Assembly (NCBI RefSeq): GCF_021172065.1 | Contig: NZ_CP087880.1 | Coordinates: 434,001-498,000 of the forward strand | DNA length: 64,000 nucleotides | Source of the DNA: Pseudocitrobacter corydidari | GTDB taxonomy: Bacteria; Pseudomonadota; Gammaproteobacteria; Enterobacterales; Enterobacteriaceae | Direction: 5' to 3' | Part shown: positions 20,401-28,451 of the stretch, one piece after another | Numbering within the stretch: the first letter of the stretch is position 1 | Layout: each line of letters begins with the position of its first letter | The notes under the pieces: model-generated | The model's input: only the letters and a program-made list of their open reading frames with translations | Database searches by the model: none | What the model was told of the DNA's origin: nothing | Made by a program: the position numbers and the translations under genes

Positions 20401-21221
20401 CGGATGGGCAGCCGCTGCATCTGCGGGTCGTCGGAGGACGTCGTGATAGCACGCTCGCTGACCAGTTGGCGCAGCATGAAGATTTCTCTACGGTGCAGCT
20501 CAGTGGCAATATCATGACGCGAAAAACGGTTGATGACGGCCTGTGGATGCTGGGCGTAGTCGGCGGTTATAGCGATAACCAGGGCGAAAGTCGCTCAACA
20601 ATCACCCAAACCCACGCCGATAACAGCAACCACGGTTATGGCCTTGGCATCACTGCAACCTGGTTGCAGCACGGTTTTGAACAACAGGGCGCGTGGCTTG
20701 ATAGCTGGTTGCAGTACGCGTGGTTTGATAATCAGGTTTCACAATCGCAGGCCGGGGAAGACCGCTATCACAGCAACGGCGTGCTGGCTTCGCTGGAAGG
20801 CGGTTATCAATGGCCGCTGGGCAACGGTTTTCTGCTTGAGCCGCAGGCACAGGTGATTTATCAGGGGGTGAAGCAGGCGGATTTCACCGCCGCCAACCAC
20901 TCACGGGTAGAACAGCATCAGGGCGATGATATTCAAATGCGGCTGGGTCTGCACAGCGAATGGCATGTTCCTTCGGCGAACGCACTGCACATAACCCCGA
21001 CGCTGGATGTCAATTATCTCCGCGAACCGCACGCCGCAGCGCTGGATGAAGATGGCAGTACGATAACCGATGAGGCAGGCGATACGCGCGGTGAAGTTAA
21101 AATGGGGATTCAGGCGGCGCTCAGCCCGCGCATGTCGCTACGCGCTAATGTGGCGTGGCAAAAGGGAACGCAGGATTTCTCACAGACGGCGGGGTATCTT
21201 TCGTTTACGGCGAAGTGGTAA
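17427..21221 (+). CDS. yfaL: YfaL-like autotransporter adhesin (type Va)
   Basis: A 1264-residue type Va autotransporter close in sequence to E. coli YfaL (1250). An extended hydrophobic signal region ends near AIQAQA. The first 240 residues carry repeated GGA[IVL] motifs (SGGAVF, NGGAIF, YGGAIY, KGGAVY, GGALDV, EGGAIY), typical of beta-helix passengers and of chlamydial Pmp repeats. A long beta-helix follows, then a Pro-rich linker at about residues 917-962 (PPTPPEPP type units), then a roughly 295-residue autotransporter beta-barrel ending in FTAKW. ATG at 17427 lacks a good ribosome site; AAGGAAAGG lies downstream at 17455, so the start is approximate. Ligand unknown; biofilm or adhesion role is inferred from the family. 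Confidence 0.93.
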   Translation: MRNKKWRIFKRKGYLLILPPVLAWPAIQAQAMQACQGDQVITSCQASRQSLSGGNANWHVADDQWLIFQNANENTSGGAVFLAGGARFSVSPENNNGMTLFTNNHVSGEYNNGGAIFAKENATINLDHVIFSNNIAGGYGGAIYSGGTNDSGDADLIATNTLFIGNIANDGKGGAVYSINNSNYFSNDVFDNNQAYTSTTYSDGDGGALDVTDNENDTSHLSGVTVINNTRFTNNVAEGEGGAIYTNSVSDPYIINISVDDSYQENDGVLINDNNSAQGYSGSASAAAGGFMYVGNSNVDFDIAANKTMVIGDLANDGAIDSIAGTGSISKTGEGDLVLNADNNDFTGEMTIQNGEVTLGRDNSLMNVGDTHCQSDPQNCFGLQIGAPLSADNQAELNVGNTQQTFVHSLTGFENGVLHIDEGGNVTVNSGAFSGTIEGAGQFTVAQNGSYTLAGAASMALTGDVVVEDNGVLSLVGDQNDLQVMQAEPQSIVLNGGVLDLSDYASYDGDNTANDGLAISGSGGTVIGQNDVVDINGGEDTHIAGDGVYVVINAGDQSVSLANDNTYLGDTQIASGVLAVSDNTQLGDIDYNRSLIFTDTQQHSELDVTANVDTRSQSAGHARNIEMRADGEVRVEDGVDTQWGGLMADSTGAQQDSTSTFSKTGAGTLELTASGTATSAVRVEEGTLKGDAVDIIPYASSLWVGEGATFETGMDQNVQSIDASSSGTVDITDGTVLRLTHQDTASVLDASLFNGTGTLVNATDGVTLSGTLDTNLQTDSVTNLAGVTVDGNLTNTSGTISMANGEAGDTLTVNGDYVGGGTLEMDSELDGDNSASDMLVLNGNTSGTTTVVIDPISGIGQPTATGIKVVDFTADPGSYQNAAQFSLAGNGYINMGAYDYSLVEDNNDWYLRSQQIAPPTPPEPPTPPEPPAPPDPPAPPAPPLPPDPDPDPTPVPAPAFEPVLNAKTGGYLNNLRAANQAFVMERRDHAGADGQPLHLRVVGGRRDSTLADQLAQHEDFSTVQLSGNIMTRKTVDDGLWMLGVVGGYSDNQGESRSTITQTHADNSNHGYGLGITATWLQHGFEQQGAWLDSWLQYAWFDNQVSQSQAGEDRYHSNGVLASLEGGYQWPLGNGFLLEPQAQVIYQGVKQADFTAANHSRVEQHQGDDIQMRLGLHSEWHVPSANALHITPTLDVNYLREPHAAALDEDGSTITDEAGDTRGEVKMGIQAALSPRMSLRANVAWQKGTQDFSQTAGYLSFTAKW

Positions 21222-21224
21222 AAG

Positions 21225-21244
21225 GCCCGCGCGCAGGCGCGGGC
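21225..21244. terminator. Bidirectional stem-loop between yfaL and ubiG
   Basis: GCCCGCGC and GCGCGGGC pair around a 4-base loop, right after the yfaL stop and before the convergent ubiG stop. The T-run is weak in both directions. Confidence 0.65.
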
Positions 21245-21250
21245 AGACAA

Positions 21251-21973
21251 CTATTTATTTTTGGTATGCACCATGTAATTCACATCGACGCCCGGGGCCA
21301 GCTTAAAGGTGTTGGTCAGCGGGTTATAGTGCAGGCCAATCATATGCTGCTCGCGCAGGTCGGTCTCATCGACCCAGCTCAGCAGTTCGGCAGGCTTGAT
21401 AAACTTCTTAATGTCATGCGTGCCTTTCGGCACCATTTTCAGAATGTATTCCGCACCGATCACCGCCATCAGCCAGGATTTGCCATTGCGGTTCAGGGTG
21501 GAGAAGAAAACGTGGCCACCCGGTTTCACCAGTTGCGCGCAGGCTTTGACCACTGATTGTGGGTCCGGCACGTGTTCCAGCATTTCCATGCAGGTCACGA
21601 CGTCATACTGCTGCGCATGTTTCGCCGCGTGTTCTTCCACCGTTTCCTGCACGTAATCGACGTGAATGCCCGATTCCAGTGAGTGCAAACGCGCCACCTG
21701 CAACGGCTCGAAGCCCATATCCAGGCCGGTGACTTCCGCGCCTTCGCGCGCCATGCTCTCGGCAAGGATGCCGCCGCCGCAGCCGACATCCAGCACTTTC
21801 TTGCCGAAAAGGCCGTCAGCGCGTTCGGCGATATAGCCCAGACGCAGCGGGTTGATCCGATGCAGCGGTTTAAACTCGCCTTCGAGATCCCACCAGCGCG
21901 AAGCGACGGCTTCAAATTTGGCGATCTCGTCGTGGTCAACGTTGGGCGCTAACGTGTTTTTTTCGGCATTCAT
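21251..21973 (-). CDS. ubiG: UbiG, ubiquinone biosynthesis O-methyltransferase
   Basis: A 240-residue SAM-dependent methyltransferase, the E. coli length, which performs both O-methylations of ubiquinone synthesis. SAM motif I is [27 protein letters not shown] follows. The start at 21973 was chosen because AGGAG lies 5 bases upstream and it gives MNAEK as in E. coli; a GTG two codons earlier overlaps that ribosome site. It is divergent from gyrA. Confidence 0.97.
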   Translation of the reverse strand: MNAEKNTLAPNVDHDEIAKFEAVASRWWDLEGEFKPLHRINPLRLGYIAERADGLFGKKVLDVGCGGGILAESMAREGAEVTGLDMGFEPLQVARLHSLESGIHVDYVQETVEEHAAKHAQQYDVVTCMEMLEHVPDPQSVVKACAQLVKPGGHVFFSTLNRNGKSWLMAVIGAEYILKMVPKGTHDIKKFIKPAELLSWVDETDLREQHMIGLHYNPLTNTFKLAPGVDVNYMVHTKNK

Positions 21974-22056
21974 GGGCACTCCTGGTCCTTATTTCATTAT
22001 TACCGCGAGTATATCAGCACAACGACGCGAATAAAGCTCTGGCAGAACGCTATAGG

Positions 22057-22087
22057 TTTACCTGTCTTTACGCGGTTGTGTTATAAT
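22057..22087 (+). promoter_or_regulatory. gyrA promoter
   Basis: A consensus -10 TATAAT at 22082-22087 with a candidate -35 TTTACC at 22057-22062 (19-base spacer, longer than optimal). A long spacer fits the relaxation-stimulated behaviour known for gyrase promoters. Confidence 0.6.
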
Positions 22088-22131
22088 TTGCGACCTTTGA
22101 ATCCGGGATACAGTAGAGGGATAGCGGTTAG

Positions 22132-24768
22132 ATGAGCGACCTTGCGAGAGAAATTACACCGGTCAACATTGAGGAAGAGCTGAAGAGCTCCTATCTGGAT
22201 TACGCGATGTCGGTCATTGTTGGCCGTGCGCTGCCGGATGTCCGAGATGGCCTGAAGCCGGTACACCGTCGCGTACTTTACGCCATGAACGTATTGGGCA
22301 ATGACTGGAACAAAGCCTACAAAAAATCTGCCCGTGTCGTTGGTGACGTAATCGGTAAATACCATCCCCATGGTGATTCCGCGGTGTATGACACCATCGT
22401 CCGTATGGCGCAGCCATTTTCATTGCGTTACATGCTGGTTGACGGTCAGGGTAACTTCGGTTCTATCGACGGCGACTCCGCGGCGGCAATGCGTTATACG
22501 GAAATCCGTCTGGCGAAAATTGCCCATGAGCTGATGGCCGATCTCGAAAAAGAGACGGTGGACTTCGTTGATAACTATGACGGCACGGAAAAAATTCCGG
22601 ACGTCATGCCGACCAAAATTCCTAACCTGCTGGTGAACGGTTCTTCCGGTATCGCCGTTGGTATGGCCACCAACATTCCGCCGCATAACCTGACGGAAGT
22701 GATTAACGGCTGTCTGGCGTATATCGATGATGAAGACATCACCATCGAAGGCCTGATGGAACACATTCCGGGCCCGGACTTCCCGACTGCCGCTATCATT
22801 AACGGTCGTCGCGGTATTGAAGAAGCTTACCGTACCGGTCGTGGCAAAATTTATATTCGCGCCCGCGCGGAAGTGGAAACGGACGCGAAGTCTGGTCGTG
22901 AAACCATTATCGTGCACGAAATTCCGTATCAGGTGAACAAAGCACGCCTGATCGAGAAAATCGCCGAACTGGTAAAAGACAAACGCGTGGAAGGCATCAG
23001 CGCGCTGCGTGACGAGTCTGATAAAGACGGTATGCGCATCGTGATTGAAGTGAAACGCGATGCGGTGGGTGAAGTGGTTCTCAACAACCTCTACTCCCAG
23101 ACCCAGCTACAGGTTTCCTTCGGTATCAACATGGTTGCGCTGCACCATGGCCAGCCGAAGATCATGAACCTGAAAGATATTCTTTCCGCGTTTGTACGTC
23201 ACCGTCGCGAAGTCGTGACGCGCCGTACCATTTTCGAACTGCGTAAAGCGCGCGACCGTGCGCACATCCTTGAAGCGCTGGCCGTTGCGCTGGCGAACAT
23301 CGACCCGATCATTGAACTGATCCGTCGTGCGCCGACCCCTGCGGAAGCAAAAGCAGGCCTGGTCGCTCAGCCCTGGGATCTGGGCAATGTTGCCGCCATG
23401 CTGGAACGTGCGGGTGATGACGCGGCGCGTCCTGAGTGGCTGGAGCCGGAATTCGGCGTTCGTGATGGTAAATACTACCTGACCGAACAGCAGGCACAAG
23501 CAATTCTGGATCTGCGTCTGCAGAAACTGACCGGCCTGGAGCATGAAAAACTGCTCGACGAATACAAAGAGCTGCTGGAACAGATCGCCGAACTGCTGCA
23601 CATTCTGGGCAGCGCCGATCGTCTGATGGAAGTGATCCGCGAAGAGCTGGAGCTGGTGCGTGAGCAGTTTGGCGACAACCGTCGTACTGAAATCACCGCG
23701 AACACCGCAGACATCAACATCGAAGATCTGATCAGCCAGGAAGATGTTGTCGTCACCTTGTCTCACCAGGGTTACGTCAAATATCAGCCGCTTACCGATT
23801 ACGAAGCGCAGCGTCGTGGCGGTAAAGGCAAATCAGCAGCACGTATTAAAGAAGAAGACTTTATCGACCGCCTGCTGGTGGCTAACACCCATGACACGAT
23901 CCTCTGCTTCTCCAGCCGTGGTCGCCTGTACTGGATGAAGGTTTATCAGCTGCCGGAAGCCAGCCGAGGCGCGCGTGGCCGTCCGATCGTCAACCTGCTG
24001 CCGCTGGAAGCCGACGAACGTATCACCGCCATTCTGCCGGTACGCGAGTATGAAGAGGGCGTGAACGTCTTTATGGCGACCGCCAGCGGTACCGTGAAGA
24101 AAACGGCGCTGACCGAGTTCAGCCGTCCGCGTTCTGCCGGTATCATCGCCGTGAACCTGAACGAAGGCGACGAACTGATTGGCGTTGACCTGACGTCCGG
24201 TTCCGATGAAGTCATGCTGTTCTCTGCAGCCGGTAAAGTGGTGCGCTTCAAAGAAGACGCCGTCCGCGCCATGGGTCGTACGGCGACCGGTGTACGCGGC
24301 ATTAAACTGGCAGGTGAGGACAAAGTCGTGTCCCTGATCATTCCACGTGGCGAAGGCGCAATCCTGACCGTCACCCAGAACGGTTACGGTAAACGTACTG
24401 CGGCGGAAGAGTATCCAACCAAGTCGCGCGCGACACAGGGTGTTATCTCGATCAAAGTGACCGAGCGTAATGGTTCCGTTGTGGGCGCGGTGCAGGTTGA
24501 CGATTGCGATCAGATCATGATGATCACCGATGCCGGTACGCTGGTACGTACGCGTGTTTCCGAAGTGAGCATCGTCGGTCGTAACACCCAGGGCGTTATC
24601 CTCATCCGTACTGCGGAAGATGAAAACGTAGTGGGTCTGCAACGTGTGGCTGAACCGGTTGATGACGAAGAACTCGACGCCATCGACGGCAGCGCCGCCG
24701 AAGGTGACGATGAAATCGCACCGGAAACGGACACCGATGACGACGTAGCGGACGACGCTGACGAGTAA
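22132..24768 (+). CDS. gyrA: GyrA, DNA gyrase subunit A
   Basis: An 878-residue subunit with the breakage-reunion domain (residues 1 to about 520; catalytic Tyr in [11 protein letters not shown] near 122), and the C-terminal beta-pinwheel with the GyrA-box QRRGGKG. The acidic tail ([15 protein letters not shown]) is typical of enterobacteria. In the quinolone-resistance region the residues are S83 and D87 ([10 protein letters not shown]), the wild-type pair. It is followed by a strong terminator; the ato and yfaPQST genes found between gyrA and rcsC in K-12 are absent. Confidence 0.99.
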   Translation: MSDLAREITPVNIEEELKSSYLDYAMSVIVGRALPDVRDGLKPVHRRVLYAMNVLGNDWNKAYKKSARVVGDVIGKYHPHGDSAVYDTIVRMAQPFSLRYMLVDGQGNFGSIDGDSAAAMRYTEIRLAKIAHELMADLEKETVDFVDNYDGTEKIPDVMPTKIPNLLVNGSSGIAVGMATNIPPHNLTEVINGCLAYIDDEDITIEGLMEHIPGPDFPTAAIINGRRGIEEAYRTGRGKIYIRARAEVETDAKSGRETIIVHEIPYQVNKARLIEKIAELVKDKRVEGISALRDESDKDGMRIVIEVKRDAVGEVVLNNLYSQTQLQVSFGINMVALHHGQPKIMNLKDILSAFVRHRREVVTRRTIFELRKARDRAHILEALAVALANIDPIIELIRRAPTPAEAKAGLVAQPWDLGNVAAMLERAGDDAARPEWLEPEFGVRDGKYYLTEQQAQAILDLRLQKLTGLEHEKLLDEYKELLEQIAELLHILGSADRLMEVIREELELVREQFGDNRRTEITANTADINIEDLISQEDVVVTLSHQGYVKYQPLTDYEAQRRGGKGKSAARIKEEDFIDRLLVANTHDTILCFSSRGRLYWMKVYQLPEASRGARGRPIVNLLPLEADERITAILPVREYEEGVNVFMATASGTVKKTALTEFSRPRSAGIIAVNLNEGDELIGVDLTSGSDEVMLFSAAGKVVRFKEDAVRAMGRTATGVRGIKLAGEDKVVSLIIPRGEGAILTVTQNGYGKRTAAEEYPTKSRATQGVISIKVTERNGSVVGAVQVDDCDQIMMITDAGTLVRTRVSEVSIVGRNTQGVILIRTAEDENVVGLQRVAEPVDDEELDAIDGSAAEGDDEIAPETDTDDDVADDADE

Positions 24769-24787
24769 ATCGTAAGACGTAACGATA

Positions 24788-24814
24788 AAGGCCGGTTATA
24801 AACCGGCCTTTTTT
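24788..24814 (+). terminator. Rho-independent terminator of gyrA
   Basis: AAGGCCGGTT, loop ATA, AACCGGCCTT then TTTT, 19 bases after the gyrA stop. Confidence 0.92.
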
Positions 24815-24889
24815 CTGCGTTGCGACAAATGGGTTTTACCGTTACCTTAACCACATCCTGTTAGCCTTTGATGGCGGAGTTTCGCCCCT

Positions 24890-27739
24890 TTGAAATATCT
24901 TGTCTCCTTTCGTACGACGCTTAAAGTCTCACGCTACCTTTTCCGGGCGCTGGCGCTGCTACTCTGGTTGCTGATTGCCCTCGCGTCGGTTTTCTATATC
25001 GTGAATGCCTTGCATCAGAAAGAGTCAGAGATACGTCAGGAATTTAACCTGAGTTCCGATCAGGCGCAGCGCTATATCCAGCGTACGTCGGATGTGATCA
25101 AAGAACTGAAGTACATTGCAGAGAACCGTCTTACGGCAACGAACGGCGTGCTGCCTCCCGCGTCGATAAAAGATAATACTGAAGTCCCGGACTTCGAGCC
25201 TCTGTTTGCCGATTCTGATTGCTCTGCGCTGGACGATGCGTGGCGCGGCTCGCTGGAGTCGCTTTCCTGGTTCCTGCGCTACTGGCGCGACAATTTCTCC
25301 GCCGCCTACGATCTCAACCGCGTCTTTTTAATTGGCAGCGAAAACCTGTGCATGGCGAACTTTGGCCTGCGGGATATGCCGATTGAACGCAACCAGGCGC
25401 TGAAAACCCTGCATGACCGCATCGTGAAGTATCGCAGTGCGCCGCAGGATGAGAGCGGCAGCAACCTGTTCTGGATTAGCCAGGGGCCGCGCCCGGGCGT
25501 CGGCTATTTCTATGCCTTAACGCCGGTCTATCTGGCAAACCGTTTGCAGGCGCTGCTGGGCGTTGAGCAAACCATCCGCATGGAAAACTTCTTCACGCCG
25601 GGTAGCTTGCCAATTGGTGTGACCATTCTTGATGAAAACGGTGATTCGCTGATCTCCCTCACCGGGCCGGATAGCAAACTGCGCATCGATCAACGCTGGA
25701 TGCAGGAGCGCGCGTGGTTTGGCTACAGCAGCGGCTTCCGCGAACTGGTGCTGAAAAAGAATCTGCCGCCATCGTCGCTGAGCATTGTCTACTCCGTACC
25801 GGTGGACTTAGTGCTCGAGCGCATCCGCATGCTGATCCTCAACGCCGTGCTGCTCAATATCCTGACCGGGATCGCGCTGTTCACCATGGCGAGAATGTAC
25901 GAGCGGCGGATATTTATTCCTGCCGAGTCTGACGCCCAGCGTCTGGAAGAGCATGAGCAGTTCAACCGTAAAATCGTCGCCTCCGCGCCGGTTGGCATCT
26001 GTATTCTGCGCACTCAGGACGGTACCAATATTCTGAGTAACGAACTGGCGCATAACTATCTGAATATGCTGACGCACGAAGACCGGCAGCGCTTAACGCA
26101 GATTATCTGTGGCCAGCAGGTTAACTTTGTCGATGTGCTGACCAGTAACAATACCAACCTGCAAATCAGCTTTGTGCATTCGCGCTATCGCAATGAAAAC
26201 GTGGCAATTTGTGTGCTGGTAGACGTCAGCTCGCGCGTCAAAATGGAAGAGTCGTTGCAGGAGATGGCGCAGGCTGCGGAGCAGGCCAGCCAGTCGAAAT
26301 CGATGTTCCTCGCCACCGTCAGCCACGAACTGCGTACGCCGCTGTATGGCATCATCGGTAACCTTGATTTGTTGCAAACCAAAGAGTTACCGAAAGGCGT
26401 CGGGCGTCTGGTGACGGCGATGAACAATTCCTCGAGCCTGCTTTTGAAAATTATCAGCGATATCCTCGATTTCTCGAAAATTGAATCTGAACAGCTGAAA
26501 ATCGAACCGCGCGAGTTCTCACCGAAAGAGGTGATGAACCACATTACCGCCAACTATTTGCCGCTGGTGGTGCGTAAGCGGGTTGGAATGTACTGCTTTA
26601 TCGAGCCCAATGTACCGCCGCAGATGCTCGGTGACCCGATGCGTTTGCAGCAGGTTATCTCCAATATTCTGAGTAATGCCATCAAGTTTACCGATATTGG
26701 CTGCATCATTTTGCATCTTAAACGTGAAGGCGATTACCTGAGTATCAGCATCCGTGATACCGGCGTGGGCATACCGGCGAAAGAGGTGGTACGCCTGTTT
26801 GACCCGTTCTTCCAGGTTGGAACCGGCGTGCAGCGCAACTTCCAGGGCACCGGGCTGGGGCTGGCGATTTGTGAGAAGCTTATCAACATGATGGACGGTG
26901 ATATTGCCGTCGATACAGAACCGGGCATGGGCAGTCAGTTTACGGTGCGTATTCCGCTCTATGGCGCGCAGGCTGCCACGCCGCTGGTGATTGACGCGCT
27001 GGCGCAAAAACGCTGCTGGCTGGCGATTCGCAACGAGTCTCTGTATCAGTTTATTGAAACGCTGCTGACCTGGCACGGCGTGGACGTTCAGCGCTACGAA
27101 GGTGAAGAACCGGCGCAGGATGATCTGCTGATAACCGACGATGACCTGGAAAAACCGTGGACGGGCAGGGCAGCGGTGATCTTCTGTCGTCGCCATATCG
27201 GTATCCCTCTTGAACGCGCGCCGGGCGAATGGGTACACAGTATTGTTTCGCCGCACGAGTTAATGACTCTGCTGGGACGCATTTACCGCATCAAAGTCGG
27301 CAACGCGGATCACGCCGAGTCTTCATCGGCGCACGATGTGGCCGCCGACAGCAATGACGATATGATGATCCTCGTGGTGGACGATCATCCTATCAACCGT
27401 CGCCTGTTGGCGGATCAGTTAGGTACGCTTGGCTATCAGTGCATGACGGCGAATGACGGCGTTGATGCGCTCAATGTACTGAGCAAAAATCATATTGATA
27501 TTGTGCTCAGCGACGTGAACATGCCGAACATGGATGGCTATCGTTTAACGCAGCGTATCCGTCAGCTTGGCCTGACGCTGCCGGTTGTCGGTGTGACCGC
27601 TAACGCACTGGCGGAAGAGAAACAGCGCTGTCTGGAATCAGGAATGGATAGCTGCCTGTCAAAACCGGTGACGCTGGATGTGCTGAAGCAAACGCTGGCG
27701 GTCTATGCGGCGCGGGTGAGAAAAACGCGGGAATCATAA
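24890..27739 (+). CDS. rcsC: RcsC, hybrid sensor kinase of the Rcs phosphorelay
   Basis: A 949-residue inner-membrane hybrid histidine kinase, exactly the E. coli length. Two TM segments (about 20-41 and 314-335) flank a periplasmic domain. The HisKA motif SHELRTPLYG contains the phosphorylated His near 479; HATPase boxes follow (DTGVGIPAKE, GTGLGLAICEK), then an RcsC-ABL region and a C-terminal receiver (IVLSDVNMPNMDG, Asp near 875). Translation starts at TTG (24890), the same unusual start annotated in E. coli; the next in-frame ATG lies far inside the protein. It relays phosphate via RcsD to RcsB under envelope stress. Confidence 0.97.
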   Translation: MKYLVSFRTTLKVSRYLFRALALLLWLLIALASVFYIVNALHQKESEIRQEFNLSSDQAQRYIQRTSDVIKELKYIAENRLTATNGVLPPASIKDNTEVPDFEPLFADSDCSALDDAWRGSLESLSWFLRYWRDNFSAAYDLNRVFLIGSENLCMANFGLRDMPIERNQALKTLHDRIVKYRSAPQDESGSNLFWISQGPRPGVGYFYALTPVYLANRLQALLGVEQTIRMENFFTPGSLPIGVTILDENGDSLISLTGPDSKLRIDQRWMQERAWFGYSSGFRELVLKKNLPPSSLSIVYSVPVDLVLERIRMLILNAVLLNILTGIALFTMARMYERRIFIPAESDAQRLEEHEQFNRKIVASAPVGICILRTQDGTNILSNELAHNYLNMLTHEDRQRLTQIICGQQVNFVDVLTSNNTNLQISFVHSRYRNENVAICVLVDVSSRVKMEESLQEMAQAAEQASQSKSMFLATVSHELRTPLYGIIGNLDLLQTKELPKGVGRLVTAMNNSSSLLLKIISDILDFSKIESEQLKIEPREFSPKEVMNHITANYLPLVVRKRVGMYCFIEPNVPPQMLGDPMRLQQVISNILSNAIKFTDIGCIILHLKREGDYLSISIRDTGVGIPAKEVVRLFDPFFQVGTGVQRNFQGTGLGLAICEKLINMMDGDIAVDTEPGMGSQFTVRIPLYGAQAATPLVIDALAQKRCWLAIRNESLYQFIETLLTWHGVDVQRYEGEEPAQDDLLITDDDLEKPWTGRAAVIFCRRHIGIPLERAPGEWVHSIVSPHELMTLLGRIYRIKVGNADHAESSSAHDVAADSNDDMMILVVDDHPINRRLLADQLGTLGYQCMTANDGVDALNVLSKNHIDIVLSDVNMPNMDGYRLTQRIRQLGLTLPVVGVTANALAEEKQRCLESGMDSCLSKPVTLDVLKQTLAVYAARVRKTRES

Positions 27740-27742
27740 GAT

Positions 27743-27775
27743 AAAAAAATCCCCCGGCTGGCCGGGGGATTCATT
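27743..27775. terminator. Bidirectional terminator between rcsC and rcsB
   Basis: A-run, AATCCCCCGGC, loop of two, GCCGGGGGATT, then T-rich tail. It separates the convergent rcsC and rcsB genes. Confidence 0.9.
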
Positions 27776-27784
27776 CTTAGAGCA

Positions 27785-28435
27785 TTACTCTTTATCTGTC
27801 GGGGAAAGCGTGACAGAAGAGAGATAGTTCAACAGCGCAATATCGTTTTCCACGCCCAGTTTCATCATCGCTGATTTTTTCTGGCTACTGATGGTCTTGA
27901 TACTGCGATTCAGTTTCTTGGCAATCTCTGTCACCAGGAAACCTTCCGCGAACAGGCGCAACACTTCGCTCTCTTTTGGTGACAAACGTTTGTCGCCATA
28001 ACCGCCCGCGCTGATTTTCTCCAGCAGGCGAGAGACGCTTTCCGGGGTGAATTTCTTCCCTTTTTGCAACGCGGCCAGCGCTTTAGGCAGGTCGGTCGGC
28101 GCACCCTGTTTCAGGACAATCCCTTCGATATCCAGATCCAGCACGGCGCTCAGAATAGCCGGGTTGTTATTCATGGTCAGAACGATAATGGAAATACCCG
28201 GGAAATGACGCTTAATGTATTTGATAAGCGTGATCCCATCGCCATATTTATCGCCCGGCATGGAAAGGTCGGTGATCAGGACGTGTGCATCCAGTTTCGG
28301 TAAATTGTTAATCAGCGCGGTGGAGTCTTCAAATTCGCCGACAACGTTGACCCACTCGATTTGTTCCAGTGATTTGCGAATACCAAACAGAACTATCGGA
28401 TGATCATCGGCAATAATTACGTTCATATTATTCAT
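27785..28435 (-). CDS. rcsB: RcsB, response regulator of the Rcs phosphorelay
   Basis: A 216-residue NarL/FixJ-type regulator almost identical to E. coli RcsB. The receiver holds D11-D12 and the phosphoacceptor D56 (HVLITDLSMPG); the C-terminal LuxR-type helix-turn-helix is in ESEVLRLFAEGFLVTEIAKK. ATG at 28435 gives the conserved MNNMNVIIADDHP; the frame is open upstream into rcsD but without homology. It starts 16 bases after rcsD, the usual operon, with a second promoter known inside rcsD in E. coli. Confidence 0.98.
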   Translation of the reverse strand: MNNMNVIIADDHPIVLFGIRKSLEQIEWVNVVGEFEDSTALINNLPKLDAHVLITDLSMPGDKYGDGITLIKYIKRHFPGISIIVLTMNNNPAILSAVLDLDIEGIVLKQGAPTDLPKALAALQKGKKFTPESVSRLLEKISAGGYGDKRLSPKESEVLRLFAEGFLVTEIAKKLNRSIKTISSQKKSAMMKLGVENDIALLNYLSSVTLSPTDKE

Positions 28436-28451
28436 AATAAAGGCTACCTTG

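Noticed and set aside
22378..22392. Possible quinolone-resistance changes in gyrA
   Set aside because: S83 and D87 are both the wild-type residues.
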